Assembly (NCBI RefSeq): GCF_030297135.1
Contig: NZ_AP028065.1
Coordinates: forward strand, 2,604,001-2,668,000
Direction: 5' to 3'
DNA length: 64,000 bases
Source of the DNA: Pseudoalteromonas apostichopi
GTDB taxonomy: Bacteria > Pseudomonadota > Gammaproteobacteria > Enterobacterales > Alteromonadaceae
The notes beneath the pieces were generated by a model that saw nothing but the letters and a program-made list of their open reading frames with translations, ran no database searches and was not told the origin of the DNA. Shown here in pieces: positions 50,518 through 60,042 of the stretch. Each line of letters opens with the position of its first letter. Positions within the stretch are counted from its first letter, which is position 1. The position numbers and the translations under genes are program-made.

Positions 50518-50583
50518 GTTTGTGTAAACAATGGCGAGTATATGAATAGCAAGCAAGAATCAAACAGAGGAGTACCGGCTCGA

Positions 50584-51165
50584 ATGAGCGAGCAGGATTT
50601 GGATTTAGCGCTAGTTAAAAGGGTCCAGCAAGGAGATAAAAACGCCTTCAACCTATTAGTTAGAAAATATCAGAATAAAATTGCAGGTTTGATTTCACGT
50701 TATGTATCAAACCAAGGTGATGTTGCTGATGTCGCACAAGAAGCCTTTATTAAAGCCTACCGTGCATTGCCTAACTTTAGAGGGGATAGCGCCTTTTATA
50801 CTTGGTTATACCGTATCGCCGTAAATTGTGCTAAAAATTACTTAGTTGCTCAGGGCCGTAAGCCCCCAGCTAACGATGTTGATGCCGAAGAGGCAGAGTT
50901 TTATGACAGTGCTGATGCTATGCGTTCAAACGCATCGCCAGAAAACCTGTTATTAAGTGACGAAGTACGTGCTGTAATTTTTAATACGATTGATAGTTTG
51001 CCTGAAGATCTTAAAACCGCGATTACCCTTCGTGAAATTGAAGGTATGAGCTATGAAGAAATAGCCGTGGTTATGGATTGTCCTGTGGGAACGGTACGTT
51101 CACGTATTTTCCGTGCCCGTGAGGCGATTGATAATAAATTGAATCCATTAATAGGTGAGTCTTAG
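50584..51165 (+). CDS. rpoE: RNA polymerase sigma-E factor
   Basis: 193 residues from this start. Region 2 (VRKYQNKIAGLISRYVSNQGDVADVAQEAFIKAYRALPNFRGDSAFYTWLYRIAVNCAKN) and region 4 (LPEDLKTAITLREIEGMSYEEIAVVMDCPVGTVRSRIFRAREAI) are typical ECF sigma. It controls the envelope stress response. I chose ATG 50584 (MSEQDLDLALVKRVQQGD), matching the family N-terminus, 11 bases after GAGGAG; ATG 50542 would add 14 residues and is also possible. Followed by rseA with a 1-base gap. Confidence 0.96.
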   Translation: MSEQDLDLALVKRVQQGDKNAFNLLVRKYQNKIAGLISRYVSNQGDVADVAQEAFIKAYRALPNFRGDSAFYTWLYRIAVNCAKNYLVAQGRKPPANDVDAEEAEFYDSADAMRSNASPENLLLSDEVRAVIFNTIDSLPEDLKTAITLREIEGMSYEEIAVVMDCPVGTVRSRIFRAREAIDNKLNPLIGES

Positions 51166-51166
51166 T

Positions 51167-51793
51167 ATGACAAAAGCAGACGTTAACAAGTTGGATAATG
51201 AGCAGTTATCCGCGTTACTTGACGGCGAGCAGCAGTTAACTGATCAAGCGATCACAAACGACGATGTGTCTACATTTGGTCGTTACGCAATGATTGGTGA
51301 TGTAATGCGTGCTGAGGCAAATAATAACGCTTTTAACTTTGACATTGCAGATGCAGTGGCTGAAGCACTTGAGCAAGAACCTGTATACGCTGATTTCGCG
51401 AATAAAACAACGGTACCAAAAAGCGAAGAAATCGTGGCGGCAACAGGCACAGATAACGTAGTAGCATTTAATTGGCGTCGTCCATTTGCCCAAGTGGCAA
51501 TTGCTGCCAGTGTTGCTATGTTTGCGATTGTGGGCGTACAAACTTTGCCACAAAACACCGAAGTACCACAAAATGACATTCCAACCTTACAAACAGTACC
51601 GTTAACCGGTATGGCTTCTCCGGTAAGTTACTCATCTGAGCAACCTGCGTTAGAGAATGCTCAGCAAGGTTTACGTGAATTACAACAGCAACGTATTGGT
51701 GCATTAGTTCTTGAACATCAACGTCAAGCGCGTGTTGCATATTCTCTAGAAAAATCGCAAACTGCAGAAAATGCAGAAGAGGAAAAAAACTAA
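51167..51793 (+). CDS. rseA: Anti-sigma-E factor RseA
   Basis: 208 residues. N-terminal cytosolic domain (KLDNEQLSALLDGEQ) binds RpoE; one membrane helix (about 110-128, VAIAASVAMFAIVGVQTL); periplasmic tail cleaved by DegS/RseP under stress. ATG 51167 lies one base after the rpoE stop; the GTG four codons earlier overlaps rpoE. Second gene of the operon. Confidence 0.92.
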   Translation: MTKADVNKLDNEQLSALLDGEQQLTDQAITNDDVSTFGRYAMIGDVMRAEANNNAFNFDIADAVAEALEQEPVYADFANKTTVPKSEEIVAATGTDNVVAFNWRRPFAQVAIAASVAMFAIVGVQTLPQNTEVPQNDIPTLQTVPLTGMASPVSYSSEQPALENAQQGLRELQQQRIGALVLEHQRQARVAYSLEKSQTAENAEEEKN

Positions 51794-51797
51794 TTAA

Positions 51798-52751
51798 ATG
51801 AAAGTTTTTACTTTTATTTTGTCGCTGGTATTAACGGCCCCTGCCATTGCTAGCGACGAAAATCCCGCCAAAACATTATTACATGATATGGCTACGGCCG
51901 TTCATACTCGCAATTTTGATGCATCGTTTGTAGTTGTAAAAGGCCAAGCGATGGAACCGTATCGATGGTTACATGCAAAACAAAATGATATCGAACTTGA
52001 GCATTTAAGTTTGCTTAACGGTGCTGGTCTTGAAATGGTGCGTGTTGATGATCAAGTTACTTATTTTGAACCGCATTCTGAGCCTTATTCAGTCAAAACA
52101 GACTCTATAGCTGGACCTATTCCCGAAGTGCTTTTTAAAGACATCGATAGACTAAGTGCTCATTATGACTTTGTTCTTGGCGGAAAAGGTCGTATTGCTG
52201 GTCGTTCTGCACAGTTAGTGCGCATCGAATCTAAAGATGAATACAAATATAACTATTGGATCTGGCTTGATACAGAGTCTTCGTTGTTACTTAAATCAGC
52301 CTATGTAAATCACAAAGGTGAGATGCTAGAGCAATTACAACTAACTCATATTAGCGTTACAGAGCAACCTGCGCCGATGTTAGTTGAAATGCAAAACCGT
52401 GAGTTTCCTGCTGTGCTTTCAACGAATGATATTGCCAGTGATAGCGACGGCGCAGCGAATGATTGGAAAATTGGCTGGCTCCCTGATGGCTTTAAGCTGT
52501 TAAAATCAGACCGCCATAAACTCGACTTAAACAATGAACTTGCTGACTATTATTTATATTCAGATGGGTTTGTTGAAGTATCTGTTTTTATTCAAAGACC
52601 CTTACCCGGTAAACGTGCAAGTGGTGCTTTAACATCAGGTGCGACGACGGTCTATGTTCACAATGGTGGTAGCTTTGATGTATCGGTTGTTGGTAATATC
52701 CCAGCTATGACAGCCAAAGCTATAGCAGAGTCGGTAGCGCGACCTCTTTAA
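51798..52751 (+). CDS. rseB: Sigma-E regulatory protein RseB
   Basis: 317 residues, signal peptide 1-18 (APAIA-SD), then the two-domain lipid-sensing fold: LLHDMATAVHTRNFDASFVVVKG at the start and DWKIGWLPDGFKLLKSDRH for the C-terminal domain. RseB binds the RseA periplasmic tail and lipopolysaccharide to tune DegS cutting. It is 4 bases after rseA. Confidence 0.94.
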   Translation: MKVFTFILSLVLTAPAIASDENPAKTLLHDMATAVHTRNFDASFVVVKGQAMEPYRWLHAKQNDIELEHLSLLNGAGLEMVRVDDQVTYFEPHSEPYSVKTDSIAGPIPEVLFKDIDRLSAHYDFVLGGKGRIAGRSAQLVRIESKDEYKYNYWIWLDTESSLLLKSAYVNHKGEMLEQLQLTHISVTEQPAPMLVEMQNREFPAVLSTNDIASDSDGAANDWKIGWLPDGFKLLKSDRHKLDLNNELADYYLYSDGFVEVSVFIQRPLPGKRASGALTSGATTVYVHNGGSFDVSVVGNIPAMTAKAIAESVARPL

Positions 52752-52754
52752 ATT

Positions 52755-53204
52755 ATGATTGAACAAACACTCTCTGTCGTGTCAGTTAAAGGCACGACAG
52801 CGAATTTAGAAGCAGAGCAAAAGCAAGCTTGCGCAGGCTGTAATGGTCGCTGCGGTTCGCAGGTCTTTGCTAAGCTGTTCGGAACAGCAAAAAAAACCTT
52901 TCCGTATACATTCGAAAAAGAGCTACAGGTAGGGCAAAAAGTAACCTTGGCACTCGATGATAGCCACTTGGTCAAACATGCAATGGCTGTTTATATGCTA
53001 CCACTTTTGTTTAGTTTAGGGTTTGCTTTAATCGCATTTGCGGCTTTTTCGCTTGCTGAAGGCTGGCAAATTTTAGCCGCCGTCATTGGTGGCTTAACGG
53101 GCTATGTGATAGCTAAATCAAGGGTTAAGAGCCTAAAGCATGATATTAAAGTAATAAAAATTCACCCAATTGCTATTCCTTTCACTCAAATAGATGGTGA
53201 TTAA
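52755..53204 (+). CDS. rseC: SoxR-reducing/RseC-family protein
   Basis: 149 residues. Cys-rich cytosolic start CAGCNGRCG (near residues 26-34) and two helices (about 76-96 and 101-119). RseC homologues are part of the Rsx-type reducing system for SoxR and positively affect sigma-E. Starts 3 bases after rseB. Confidence 0.9.
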   Translation: MIEQTLSVVSVKGTTANLEAEQKQACAGCNGRCGSQVFAKLFGTAKKTFPYTFEKELQVGQKVTLALDDSHLVKHAMAVYMLPLLFSLGFALIAFAAFSLAEGWQILAAVIGGLTGYVIAKSRVKSLKHDIKVIKIHPIAIPFTQIDGD

Positions 53205-53274
53205 AGCCAATTAAATGTAAAATTGCCGCTTTATACACTTAGTCCATTTTATATAGAAGTTTAGAATCCAGTTT

Positions 53275-55062
53275 ATGAAGCATATCCGTAATTTTTCGAT
53301 CATCGCCCATATTGACCATGGTAAATCGACTCTCTCTGACCGTCTTATCCAAGTTTGTGGTGGTTTAACAGACCGTGAAATGCAGCAGCAGGTGTTAGAT
53401 TCAATGGACATTGAGCGTGAGCGTGGTATTACCATCAAAGCGCAAAGTGTAACGCTAAATTATAAAGCTAAAGACGGCGAAACATACCAGTTAAACTTTA
53501 TCGACACGCCAGGACACGTTGACTTCACATACGAAGTATCACGCTCACTTGCAGCCTGTGAAGGTGCACTTTTAGTTGTTGATGCGGGTCAAGGTGTAGA
53601 AGCACAAACCTTAGCTAACTGCTACACAGCAATTGAAATGGACTTAGAAGTTATTCCAGTTCTAAATAAGATCGACTTACCACAAGCTGATCCACTTCGT
53701 GTAGCAGAAGAAATTGAAGACATCATTGGTATCGATGCCCTAGATGCTGTGCAATGTAGTGCTAAAACAGGTATTGGTATTGAAGAAGTACTCGAAATCA
53801 TTGTTAAAGATATCCCGCCACCAGAAGGCGACAAAGATAAGCCACTACAAGCGCTTATCATTGACTCATGGTTTGACCCATACCAAGGTGTTGTATCATT
53901 AGTACGTATTAAACACGGTGAATTACGCTCAGGCGATAAAATTAAGATCATGTCGAATGATCAAGTTCATATCGCAGATAAAGTAGGTATTTTTACACCA
54001 AAGCAAACTAACACGGGCATCTTGAAAACCGGTGAAGTTGGCTTCGTAATTGCGGGTATTAAAGAAATTCATGGTGCACCAGTAGGTGATACTATTACTT
54101 TACAGCGTAACTCTGCTCCAGAGCGCTTACCAGGCTTCCAGCGTATTAAACCACAGGTTTACGCAGGTATGTTCCCAATTTCATCTGATGACTATGAATC
54201 ATTCCGTGATGCGCTTGATAAACTGAGTTTGAACGATGCTTCGTTATTCTTCGAGCCAGAAAACTCAACAGCACTAGGCTTTGGTTTCCGATGTGGCTTC
54301 TTAGGTATGCTTCACATGGAAATCATCCAAGAGCGTCTTGAGCGTGAATACGACATTGATCTTATTACAACTGCACCAACAGTAATTTACGAAGTAGAGA
54401 CTAAAGACGGAACTAAACAGATAGATAACCCGTCTGACTTACCGCCGGTGAATAATATTCTTGAAATCCGTGAGCCAATTGTTGAAGCTAACATATTAGT
54501 ACCGCAAGAATTTTTAGGTAACGTAATTACGCTTTGTGTTGAAAAGCGTGGTATGCAAACTAAAATGAGCTACCATGGTAAGCAAGTTGCGGTGACGTAC
54601 GAATTACCGATGGCTGAAGTAGTAATGGACTTCTTCGATAAGTTAAAATCAACAAGCCGTGGTTTTGCATCACTTGATTATAACTTTAAACATTTCCAAG
54701 CTTCAGACATGGTACGTGTTGACGTATTGATTAATGGTGAGCGTGTTGATGCGTTAGCTATTATTGTACACCGCGATATTGCACAATCACGTGGTCGTCA
54801 GTTAGCTGAAGCACTGAAAGACTTAATTCCACGTCAGCAGTTTGATATTGCGATTCAAGCAGCGATTGGGCAGCATGTTATTGCGCGTACAACAGTTAAG
54901 CAATTACGTAAAAACGTAATCGCGAAATGTTACGGTGGTGACGTGAGTCGTAAGAAAAAACTGCTACAAAAACAAAAAGAAGGTAAAAAGCGAATGAAGC
55001 AACTAGGTAACGTTGAAGTACCTCAAGATGCATTCTTAGCTATCCTTAAAGTTGGTAAATAA
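53275..55062 (+). CDS. lepA: Elongation factor 4
   Basis: 595 residues. LepA back-translocates stalled ribosomes and helps 30S assembly. GTPase motifs AHIDHGKSTLSDRL, DTPGHVDF and NKIDLPQADP; the EF-G-like domains; and the LepA C-terminal domain with KLLQKQKEGKKRMKQLG. Length is standard. It is 70 bases after rseC, which may hold a minor promoter, and 26 before lepB. Confidence 0.98.
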   Translation: MKHIRNFSIIAHIDHGKSTLSDRLIQVCGGLTDREMQQQVLDSMDIERERGITIKAQSVTLNYKAKDGETYQLNFIDTPGHVDFTYEVSRSLAACEGALLVVDAGQGVEAQTLANCYTAIEMDLEVIPVLNKIDLPQADPLRVAEEIEDIIGIDALDAVQCSAKTGIGIEEVLEIIVKDIPPPEGDKDKPLQALIIDSWFDPYQGVVSLVRIKHGELRSGDKIKIMSNDQVHIADKVGIFTPKQTNTGILKTGEVGFVIAGIKEIHGAPVGDTITLQRNSAPERLPGFQRIKPQVYAGMFPISSDDYESFRDALDKLSLNDASLFFEPENSTALGFGFRCGFLGMLHMEIIQERLEREYDIDLITTAPTVIYEVETKDGTKQIDNPSDLPPVNNILEIREPIVEANILVPQEFLGNVITLCVEKRGMQTKMSYHGKQVAVTYELPMAEVVMDFFDKLKSTSRGFASLDYNFKHFQASDMVRVDVLINGERVDALAIIVHRDIAQSRGRQLAEALKDLIPRQQFDIAIQAAIGQHVIARTTVKQLRKNVIAKCYGGDVSRKKKLLQKQKEGKKRMKQLGNVEVPQDAFLAILKVGK

Positions 55063-55088
55063 TTAGAAGTAAATAAAGGAATTAATGC

Positions 55089-56024
55089 ATGGCGGGTTAC
55101 TTTTCTATTTTCTTAGTGTTGTTAACGCTAGGCTCAGGATTAATTTGGTTAATTGACCACTTTATGTTTGCGCCAAAGCGTCAGCAACGCATTGCCCTTG
55201 CTCAAAACGCGGCAGGTGGTGAGTTAGACGAAGAAACTGCTGCATTAATTGCGCCTGAGCCAAGTATCACTGAAACGGCTAAATCAATTTTTCCAATGAT
55301 TGCGGCAATTACTATTTTCCGCTCTTTCATTTTTGAACCGTTTCAAATTCCATCGGGCTCAATGATGCCAACCTTATTGGTGGGTGACTTCATTTTGGTA
55401 CAGAAGTACTCATATGGCATCAAAGATCCAATTTGGCGTAGTCAGTTAGTTGACGTTGATGAACCTGAACGTGGTGATATTGTGGTATTTAAATACCCAT
55501 TAGACGAGCGTGTGGATTACATTAAACGTACGATTGGTTTACCAGGCGATAAAATTGTATATCGCAATAAGCACCTTTATATTCAGCCGAAATGCGCCGA
55601 AGGTGTGACTCAGCAAGGTGATTTGCTGTGTAATGAATACAACAAAATTGATATGGAAATCCTCAATAGTGACGAGTTCAAGCAGGGTTCTATGAATTTA
55701 GTGCGTTTAGAAGAAAACCTAAGCACAGTAAATCATAATATTTTGATTAACCCGCAAGCTCCTGAAATGAAAGGCCGTTATTATCAACAACCAGGTACAC
55801 GCTCAGACGAGTGGGTTGTTCCTGCCGATCATTATTTCATGATGGGTGATAACCGTGATAATAGCCAAGATAGTCGCTTTTGGGGCTTTGTACCTAAAGA
55901 AAACTTGGTAGGTAAAGCCGTCTTTATATGGATGAGTTTTGAATTTGAAAATGGCCCAGATGACTTTTTACCAGGCTGGGTTCCAACTGGTGTTCGCTTT
56001 GAACGCCTAGGTAATATTCAGTAA
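55089..56024 (+). CDS. lepB: Signal peptidase I
   Basis: 311 residues. Two N-terminal membrane helices (about 3-25 and 66-82), catalytic Ser91 in PSGSMMPTLL and Lys146 in YIKRTIGLPGD, equal to Ser90/Lys145 of E. coli. It cuts signal peptides on the periplasmic side. The end DSRFWGFVPKENLVGKAVFIWMSF is the family box E. It is 2 bases before rnc. Confidence 0.97.
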   Translation: MAGYFSIFLVLLTLGSGLIWLIDHFMFAPKRQQRIALAQNAAGGELDEETAALIAPEPSITETAKSIFPMIAAITIFRSFIFEPFQIPSGSMMPTLLVGDFILVQKYSYGIKDPIWRSQLVDVDEPERGDIVVFKYPLDERVDYIKRTIGLPGDKIVYRNKHLYIQPKCAEGVTQQGDLLCNEYNKIDMEILNSDEFKQGSMNLVRLEENLSTVNHNILINPQAPEMKGRYYQQPGTRSDEWVVPADHYFMMGDNRDNSQDSRFWGFVPKENLVGKAVFIWMSFEFENGPDDFLPGWVPTGVRFERLGNIQ

Positions 56025-56026
56025 CG

Positions 56027-56704
56027 ATGAAAAAAAACGTAACAGAGTTATACAACAGAATAGGTTATACATTTACTGATCAAGCTTTGCTTGAGCAGGC
56101 AATGACGCACCGTAGTCATAAAGGCCAACATAACGAGCGCTTAGAGTTTCTTGGCGACTCAATTTTGAGCTTTGTGATTGCAAATGCGCTATATACTAAA
56201 TTTCCAAAAGCACGCGAAGGTGATTTAAGCCGTATGCGTTCGACCTTAGTTCGTGGTCAAACATTAGCTGAATTCGGCCTTGAATTTGGCTTAGGCGATT
56301 ACTTACGCTTAGGTCCAGGTGAGCTTAAAAGCGGTGGTTTTCGCCGTGAATCAACCCTAGCTGATGCCGTTGAGGCGATTATTGGGGCAGTGTTCTTAGA
56401 CTCAAACATTGAACAATGTGGTGAGTTAATTTTAAGCTGGTACGAGTCGCGTCTTGACGCAATTTCGCCGGGCTTAAATCAAAAAGATCCTAAAACATTA
56501 CTTCAAGAATACTTACAAGCGCGCAAATTATCGTTACCTGGCTACACTGTAATAGATACAAAAGGCCAAGCGCACAATCAAACATTCACGGTTGAATGTA
56601 TTGTTGAAGGGATGGATAGCATTATCTCAGTAGGTAGCTCTCGTCGTAAAGCTGAGCAAAAAGCCGCTGAAAAAGCCTTAAAGATACTTAAAAATGAATC
56701 TTGA
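56027..56704 (+). CDS. rnc: Ribonuclease III
   Basis: 225 residues. RNase III signature HNERLEFLGDSIL with its metal-binding Glu and Asp, the second acidic pair in LADAVEAIIGAVFLD, and a C-terminal double-stranded RNA-binding domain (DPKTLLQEYLQARKLSLPGY). Processes rRNA and mRNA. It overlaps era by 11 bases. Confidence 0.97.
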   Translation: MKKNVTELYNRIGYTFTDQALLEQAMTHRSHKGQHNERLEFLGDSILSFVIANALYTKFPKAREGDLSRMRSTLVRGQTLAEFGLEFGLGDYLRLGPGELKSGGFRRESTLADAVEAIIGAVFLDSNIEQCGELILSWYESRLDAISPGLNQKDPKTLLQEYLQARKLSLPGYTVIDTKGQAHNQTFTVECIVEGMDSIISVGSSRRKAEQKAAEKALKILKNES

Positions 56705-57626
56705 TGATTTAATTAGCAAAGAACCTGCAGAGCTAGACACGCACTGCGGGATGGTTGCCATTGTTGGCCGCCCAAATGTAGGTAAATCAACCTTACTTAA
56801 CTATATTGTTGAGCAGAAGGTGTCGATTACTTCTCGTAAGCCACAAACTACACGTCACCGTATCATGGGTATTCATACCGAAGGTAAATACCAAGCTGTT
56901 TATGTGGATACACCTGGCTTACACGTTGAAGAAAAACGCGCTATTAACCGTTTAATGAATCGTGCTGCATCAAGCTCAATTGGCGATGTAGAACTTATAA
57001 TCTTTGTGGTTGAAGGCACACACTGGAATGAAGATGATGAGATGGTGCTAAATAAAGTACGTCAAAGTGGTCGTCCAGTGTTATTAGTTATGAATAAAAT
57101 TGACCAAGTTAAAGACCGTGATTTAGTGCTTCCGCACATGCAGTTTTTGGGTGGTAAATTTGATTTTGTGGCTATTATGCCAGTCTCTGCAAAGCAGGGT
57201 AAAAATATTGATTTAATCAAAGATGAAGTGAAAAAGCGTTTACCGCTTTGTGAGTTTTACTTTCCTGAAGACTACGTAACAGACCGTTCAATGCGCTTTA
57301 TGGCGGCAGAAGTTATTCGTGAAAAGCTGATGCGTTTTATGGGTGATGAGCTTCCATATTCAGTCACCGTTGAAATCGAGCAGTTTAAATGGCTAGAAAA
57401 CGGTGTTTGGCAAATTAATGGCTTGATCCTTGTTGAGCGTGAAACGCAAAAACGCATGGTGATCGGCAATAAAGGCGAAAAGTTGAAAGTGATTGGCCGT
57501 GAAGCTCGTAAAGACCTTGAAGACATGCTGGATAACAAAGTCTTTTTAGAACTTTGGGTAAAAGTGAAGTCTGGCTGGGCTGACGATGAGCGTGCGCTAC
57601 GTAGCCTTGGCTATGGTGAAGACTAA
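56694..57626 (+). CDS. era: GTPase Era
   Basis: 310 residues. G motifs GRPNVGKSTLLNY, DTPGLH and NKID, then the KH domain with IGNKGEKLKVIGREARKDLEDML. Era binds the 3' end of 16S rRNA in 30S assembly. The start overlaps rnc (ATGAATCTTGATGA), so it is translation-coupled. Confidence 0.97.
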   Translation: MNLDDLISKEPAELDTHCGMVAIVGRPNVGKSTLLNYIVEQKVSITSRKPQTTRHRIMGIHTEGKYQAVYVDTPGLHVEEKRAINRLMNRAASSSIGDVELIIFVVEGTHWNEDDEMVLNKVRQSGRPVLLVMNKIDQVKDRDLVLPHMQFLGGKFDFVAIMPVSAKQGKNIDLIKDEVKKRLPLCEFYFPEDYVTDRSMRFMAAEVIREKLMRFMGDELPYSVTVEIEQFKWLENGVWQINGLILVERETQKRMVIGNKGEKLKVIGREARKDLEDMLDNKVFLELWVKVKSGWADDERALRSLGYGED

Positions 57627-57643
57627 GTAAAGTCTTACACGCC

Positions 57644-58330
57644 ATGGACAGCGAATTCTACACAGCATACTTGCTGCACCGACGTCCTTTTAGTGACTCG
57701 CAAGTAATGCTTGATATGCTGGTAGAAGGCGTAGGTCAGCTGAGAATGCTGGCGCGCATTAGTGGTCGCCAGGCCACTAAACATAAAGCACAACTACAAC
57801 CTTTTCAATCTCTGCTCGTGCAATACAGCGGTAAGTCAGATTTAAAATACATCAATCGTTTTGAGCCCCATGGCGGGCAAACCGTACTGTCGGGTACTCA
57901 ACTCTATTGCGGTTTTTATTTGAACGAATTAACCAACCGTATCGTACCTATCAATGAGCCGATGGAAAGTGTTTATCATCTTTATAAGAAGCATCTCGAC
58001 GAATTATCAACGACTAAAAACCTACAAGCTGTACTACGCTCTTATGAGTTTCAACTGTTAGAGATGCTTGGATATGGCGTAGATTTTAGTGTTGATGCTG
58101 AAGGTGATGTAATTAACGATGCAGCAAATTATCAGTACTTTGCTGAATACGGTTTCTTGCTGCATGACGACCCCCATAGTGGCTTTTCAGGGAAGCAATT
58201 AAATGCCATAGCAGCTCATGACTTTAGCGCCCCTGATGTGTTATATATGGCAAAGCAATTAAGTCGATACTTACTCAAGCCTTTACTTGGCAAAAAGCCA
58301 TTAAAAAGCCGTGAGTTATTTATTAAGTAG
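57644..58330 (+). CDS. recO: DNA repair protein RecO
   Basis: 228 residues. N-terminal OB-fold (TAYLLHRRPFSDSQVMLDMLVEGVGQLRMLARISGR) and the helical C-terminal part with FEFQLLEMLGYGVD-type block. RecO loads RecA with RecR and RecF. No zinc cysteines, as common in gammaproteobacteria. It is 17 bases after era. Confidence 0.93.
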   Translation: MDSEFYTAYLLHRRPFSDSQVMLDMLVEGVGQLRMLARISGRQATKHKAQLQPFQSLLVQYSGKSDLKYINRFEPHGGQTVLSGTQLYCGFYLNELTNRIVPINEPMESVYHLYKKHLDELSTTKNLQAVLRSYEFQLLEMLGYGVDFSVDAEGDVINDAANYQYFAEYGFLLHDDPHSGFSGKQLNAIAAHDFSAPDVLYMAKQLSRYLLKPLLGKKPLKSRELFIK

Positions 58331-58373
58331 GCTGATGAGCAGCCTTGAATCGTTGTTTTAAACAGGTAAAAAA

Positions 58374-59105
58374 ATGAAAGATATTCTTCTTGGTGTAAAC
58401 GTTGATCACATTGCCACTTTACGCCAAGCGCGTGGCACGAGTTACCCAGATCCTGCGCATGCCGCAGCTGTTGCAGAGCATGCTGGTGCAGATGGTATCA
58501 CCATCCATTTGCGGGAAGACCGTCGTCATATTCAAGACCGTGACGTATATGTGATGGCAAAAACGATTCAAACACGTATGAATCTTGAAATTGCAGTCAC
58601 TGATGAAATGATCGGCATCGCCCTTGAAGTAAAACCTGCTTATGTTTGTTTAGTGCCTGAAAAACGTGAAGAGCTAACTACTGAGGGTGGTCTTGACGTT
58701 GTGGGTAATTTTGAAAAGGTAAAAGCAGCAACAGAAAAACTGACAGCTGCGGGAATTAAGGTTTCGTTATTTATTGATGCTGACAATGCACAACTTGACG
58801 CTGCAAAAGCTTGTAATGCACCATACGTTGAAATTCACACAGGTGCTTATGCCGATGCAGAGAATGACGAAGAACTTCACACAGAACTTGAACGTATTCG
58901 TAACGGCGTACAATATGCCGATAGCTTGGGTTTAATTGTTAATGCAGGCCATGGTCTTCATTATCACAATGTAAAACCAATTGCTGCAATGCCAGAAATT
59001 TACGAATTAAACATAGGTCATGCGATTATTGCGCGTGCAGCGATTGATGGCTTAGAAAAAGCAGTAAGCGATATGAAGCGCCTGATGATTGAAGCGCGTT
59101 TGTAA
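58374..59105 (+). CDS. pdxJ: Pyridoxine 5'-phosphate synthase
   Basis: 243 residues, TIM barrel. LGVNVDHIATLRQARGTSYPDP at the start and NAGHGLHYHNV plus ELNIGHAIIARA near the end are PdxJ signatures. It joins deoxyxylulose phosphate and aminoacetone phosphate to give pyridoxine phosphate. Last gene of the operon; acpS, which often follows, is not here. A strong terminator follows. Confidence 0.96.
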   Translation: MKDILLGVNVDHIATLRQARGTSYPDPAHAAAVAEHAGADGITIHLREDRRHIQDRDVYVMAKTIQTRMNLEIAVTDEMIGIALEVKPAYVCLVPEKREELTTEGGLDVVGNFEKVKAATEKLTAAGIKVSLFIDADNAQLDAAKACNAPYVEIHTGAYADAENDEELHTELERIRNGVQYADSLGLIVNAGHGLHYHNVKPIAAMPEIYELNIGHAIIARAAIDGLEKAVSDMKRLMIEARL

Positions 59106-59159
59106 ACATACGCTTTAATCTGTCAGCCCTTTATTGGCGCTGGCAAGTTTTGAATCGAG

Positions 59160-59192
59160 AGCGCGATGGATGCGATATCCACCGCGCTTTTT
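59160..59192 (+). terminator. Terminator of the rpoE-pdxJ operon
   Basis: AGCGCG-A-TGGAT/ATCCA-C-CGCGCT: 11 paired bases with one A-C mismatch and a 5-base loop, then five T. It may also stop the minus-strand gene at 59191. Confidence 0.8.
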
Positions 59193-59517
59193 ATTTACTT
59201 AAGTAAACTATCAATTGTGCAAGCAATGAAGCTAGCCAAGGTGAAAGGCAAAGTAGGGCGACTAAATACTGATGTTTTTTCTTAAAATTTTTTAAAACAC
59301 CATCATCTATTGCCGACAATTCGCCTTTCTTGATTGAATGAAACACAATTGAGTTAGGTTTTGCTTTCATTAAGCGGGCTTGGCTTTCGTATGTTTGCCA
59401 CTGCTCTGTGTAATTGGTTTTTACGTAATTATTAGCTTCAATACTTAGTTTTTTATAGCGGAGAAAAAACCAAGTGAGTGAAATAGCACTAAAGACGATA
59501 AGTAAGATAAAGTACAA
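59191..59517 (-). CDS. Small two-helix membrane protein, unknown
   Basis: 108 residues with one helix at each end (about 1-17 and 87-106) and a basic, hydrophilic middle (YKKLSIEANNYVKTNYTEQWQTYESQARLMKAK). Not recognised. It is 6 bases after the TonB-like gene on the same strand, so the two are probably one unit. Confidence 0.6.
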   Translation of the reverse strand: MYFILLIVFSAISLTWFFLRYKKLSIEANNYVKTNYTEQWQTYESQARLMKAKPNSIVFHSIKKGELSAIDDGVLKNFKKKHQYLVALLCLSPWLASLLAQLIVYLSK

Positions 59518-59523
59518 AGCAAG

Positions 59524-60006
59524 TTACCTCGTATATTTAACAACGCGTGTACCCGTAGAATAAATAATATCGTTACTAGGGCATGAATAGTTAGGCTTGA
59601 GTGCTTTGCAAGATTGCTCAGGTGTATCAAAACAAAAATCAAAGCGGGTTTGGGTTTTCACAGCTTTATCAGTAATATTTTTCGCAAGCTCATTCCAATG
59701 CCAATTAGTGACAACATCTTTTGCCGCACTGGCAAATACAGGGTTTGTAGAGGCTATTACTTGAATATCTTTAATCTCATTTTTTGGCGTAATGACATAC
59801 TCAATGGTCGCGCAGCCTTCTGCTGCTTGGAGCACCGCTTTTTTCGGATATCTGGCAGGAAAACGCTCAAGTTGCTGCCATTTTGTTGCTTTTAATTCAT
59901 CATAGCTAACAGCTAAATCCGCATACTCTAGTTCCATTGGTTTATTTGTAGTTGAAGTACAGCCAAACACAAGTAAACAGCCAGCTAGAATTAGATAGTT
60001 TTTCAT
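59524..60006 (-). CDS. Lipoprotein with TonB C-terminal-like domain
   Basis: 160 residues. A lipobox is at LLVFGCTST (near Cys16). The second part, FPARYPKKAVLQAAEGCATIEYVITPKNEIKDIQVIASTNPVFASAAKDVVTNWHWN, resembles the TonB C-terminal domain, but there is no N-terminal helix or Pro-rich spacer of an energy transducer. Role unknown; possibly an envelope link. It follows barA by 36 bases on the same strand. Confidence 0.68.
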   Translation of the reverse strand: MKNYLILAGCLLVFGCTSTTNKPMELEYADLAVSYDELKATKWQQLERFPARYPKKAVLQAAEGCATIEYVITPKNEIKDIQVIASTNPVFASAAKDVVTNWHWNELAKNITDKAVKTQTRFDFCFDTPEQSCKALKPNYSCPSNDIIYSTGTRVVKYTR

Positions 60007-60042
60007 TAATATACTCCTTTATATCTTTTTTTTGAGTGCTTT

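Noticed and set aside
58329..58345. Terminator between recO and pdxJ
   Set aside because: A 6-bp stem AGGCTG/CAGCCT exists but there is no T run, and the operon continues.
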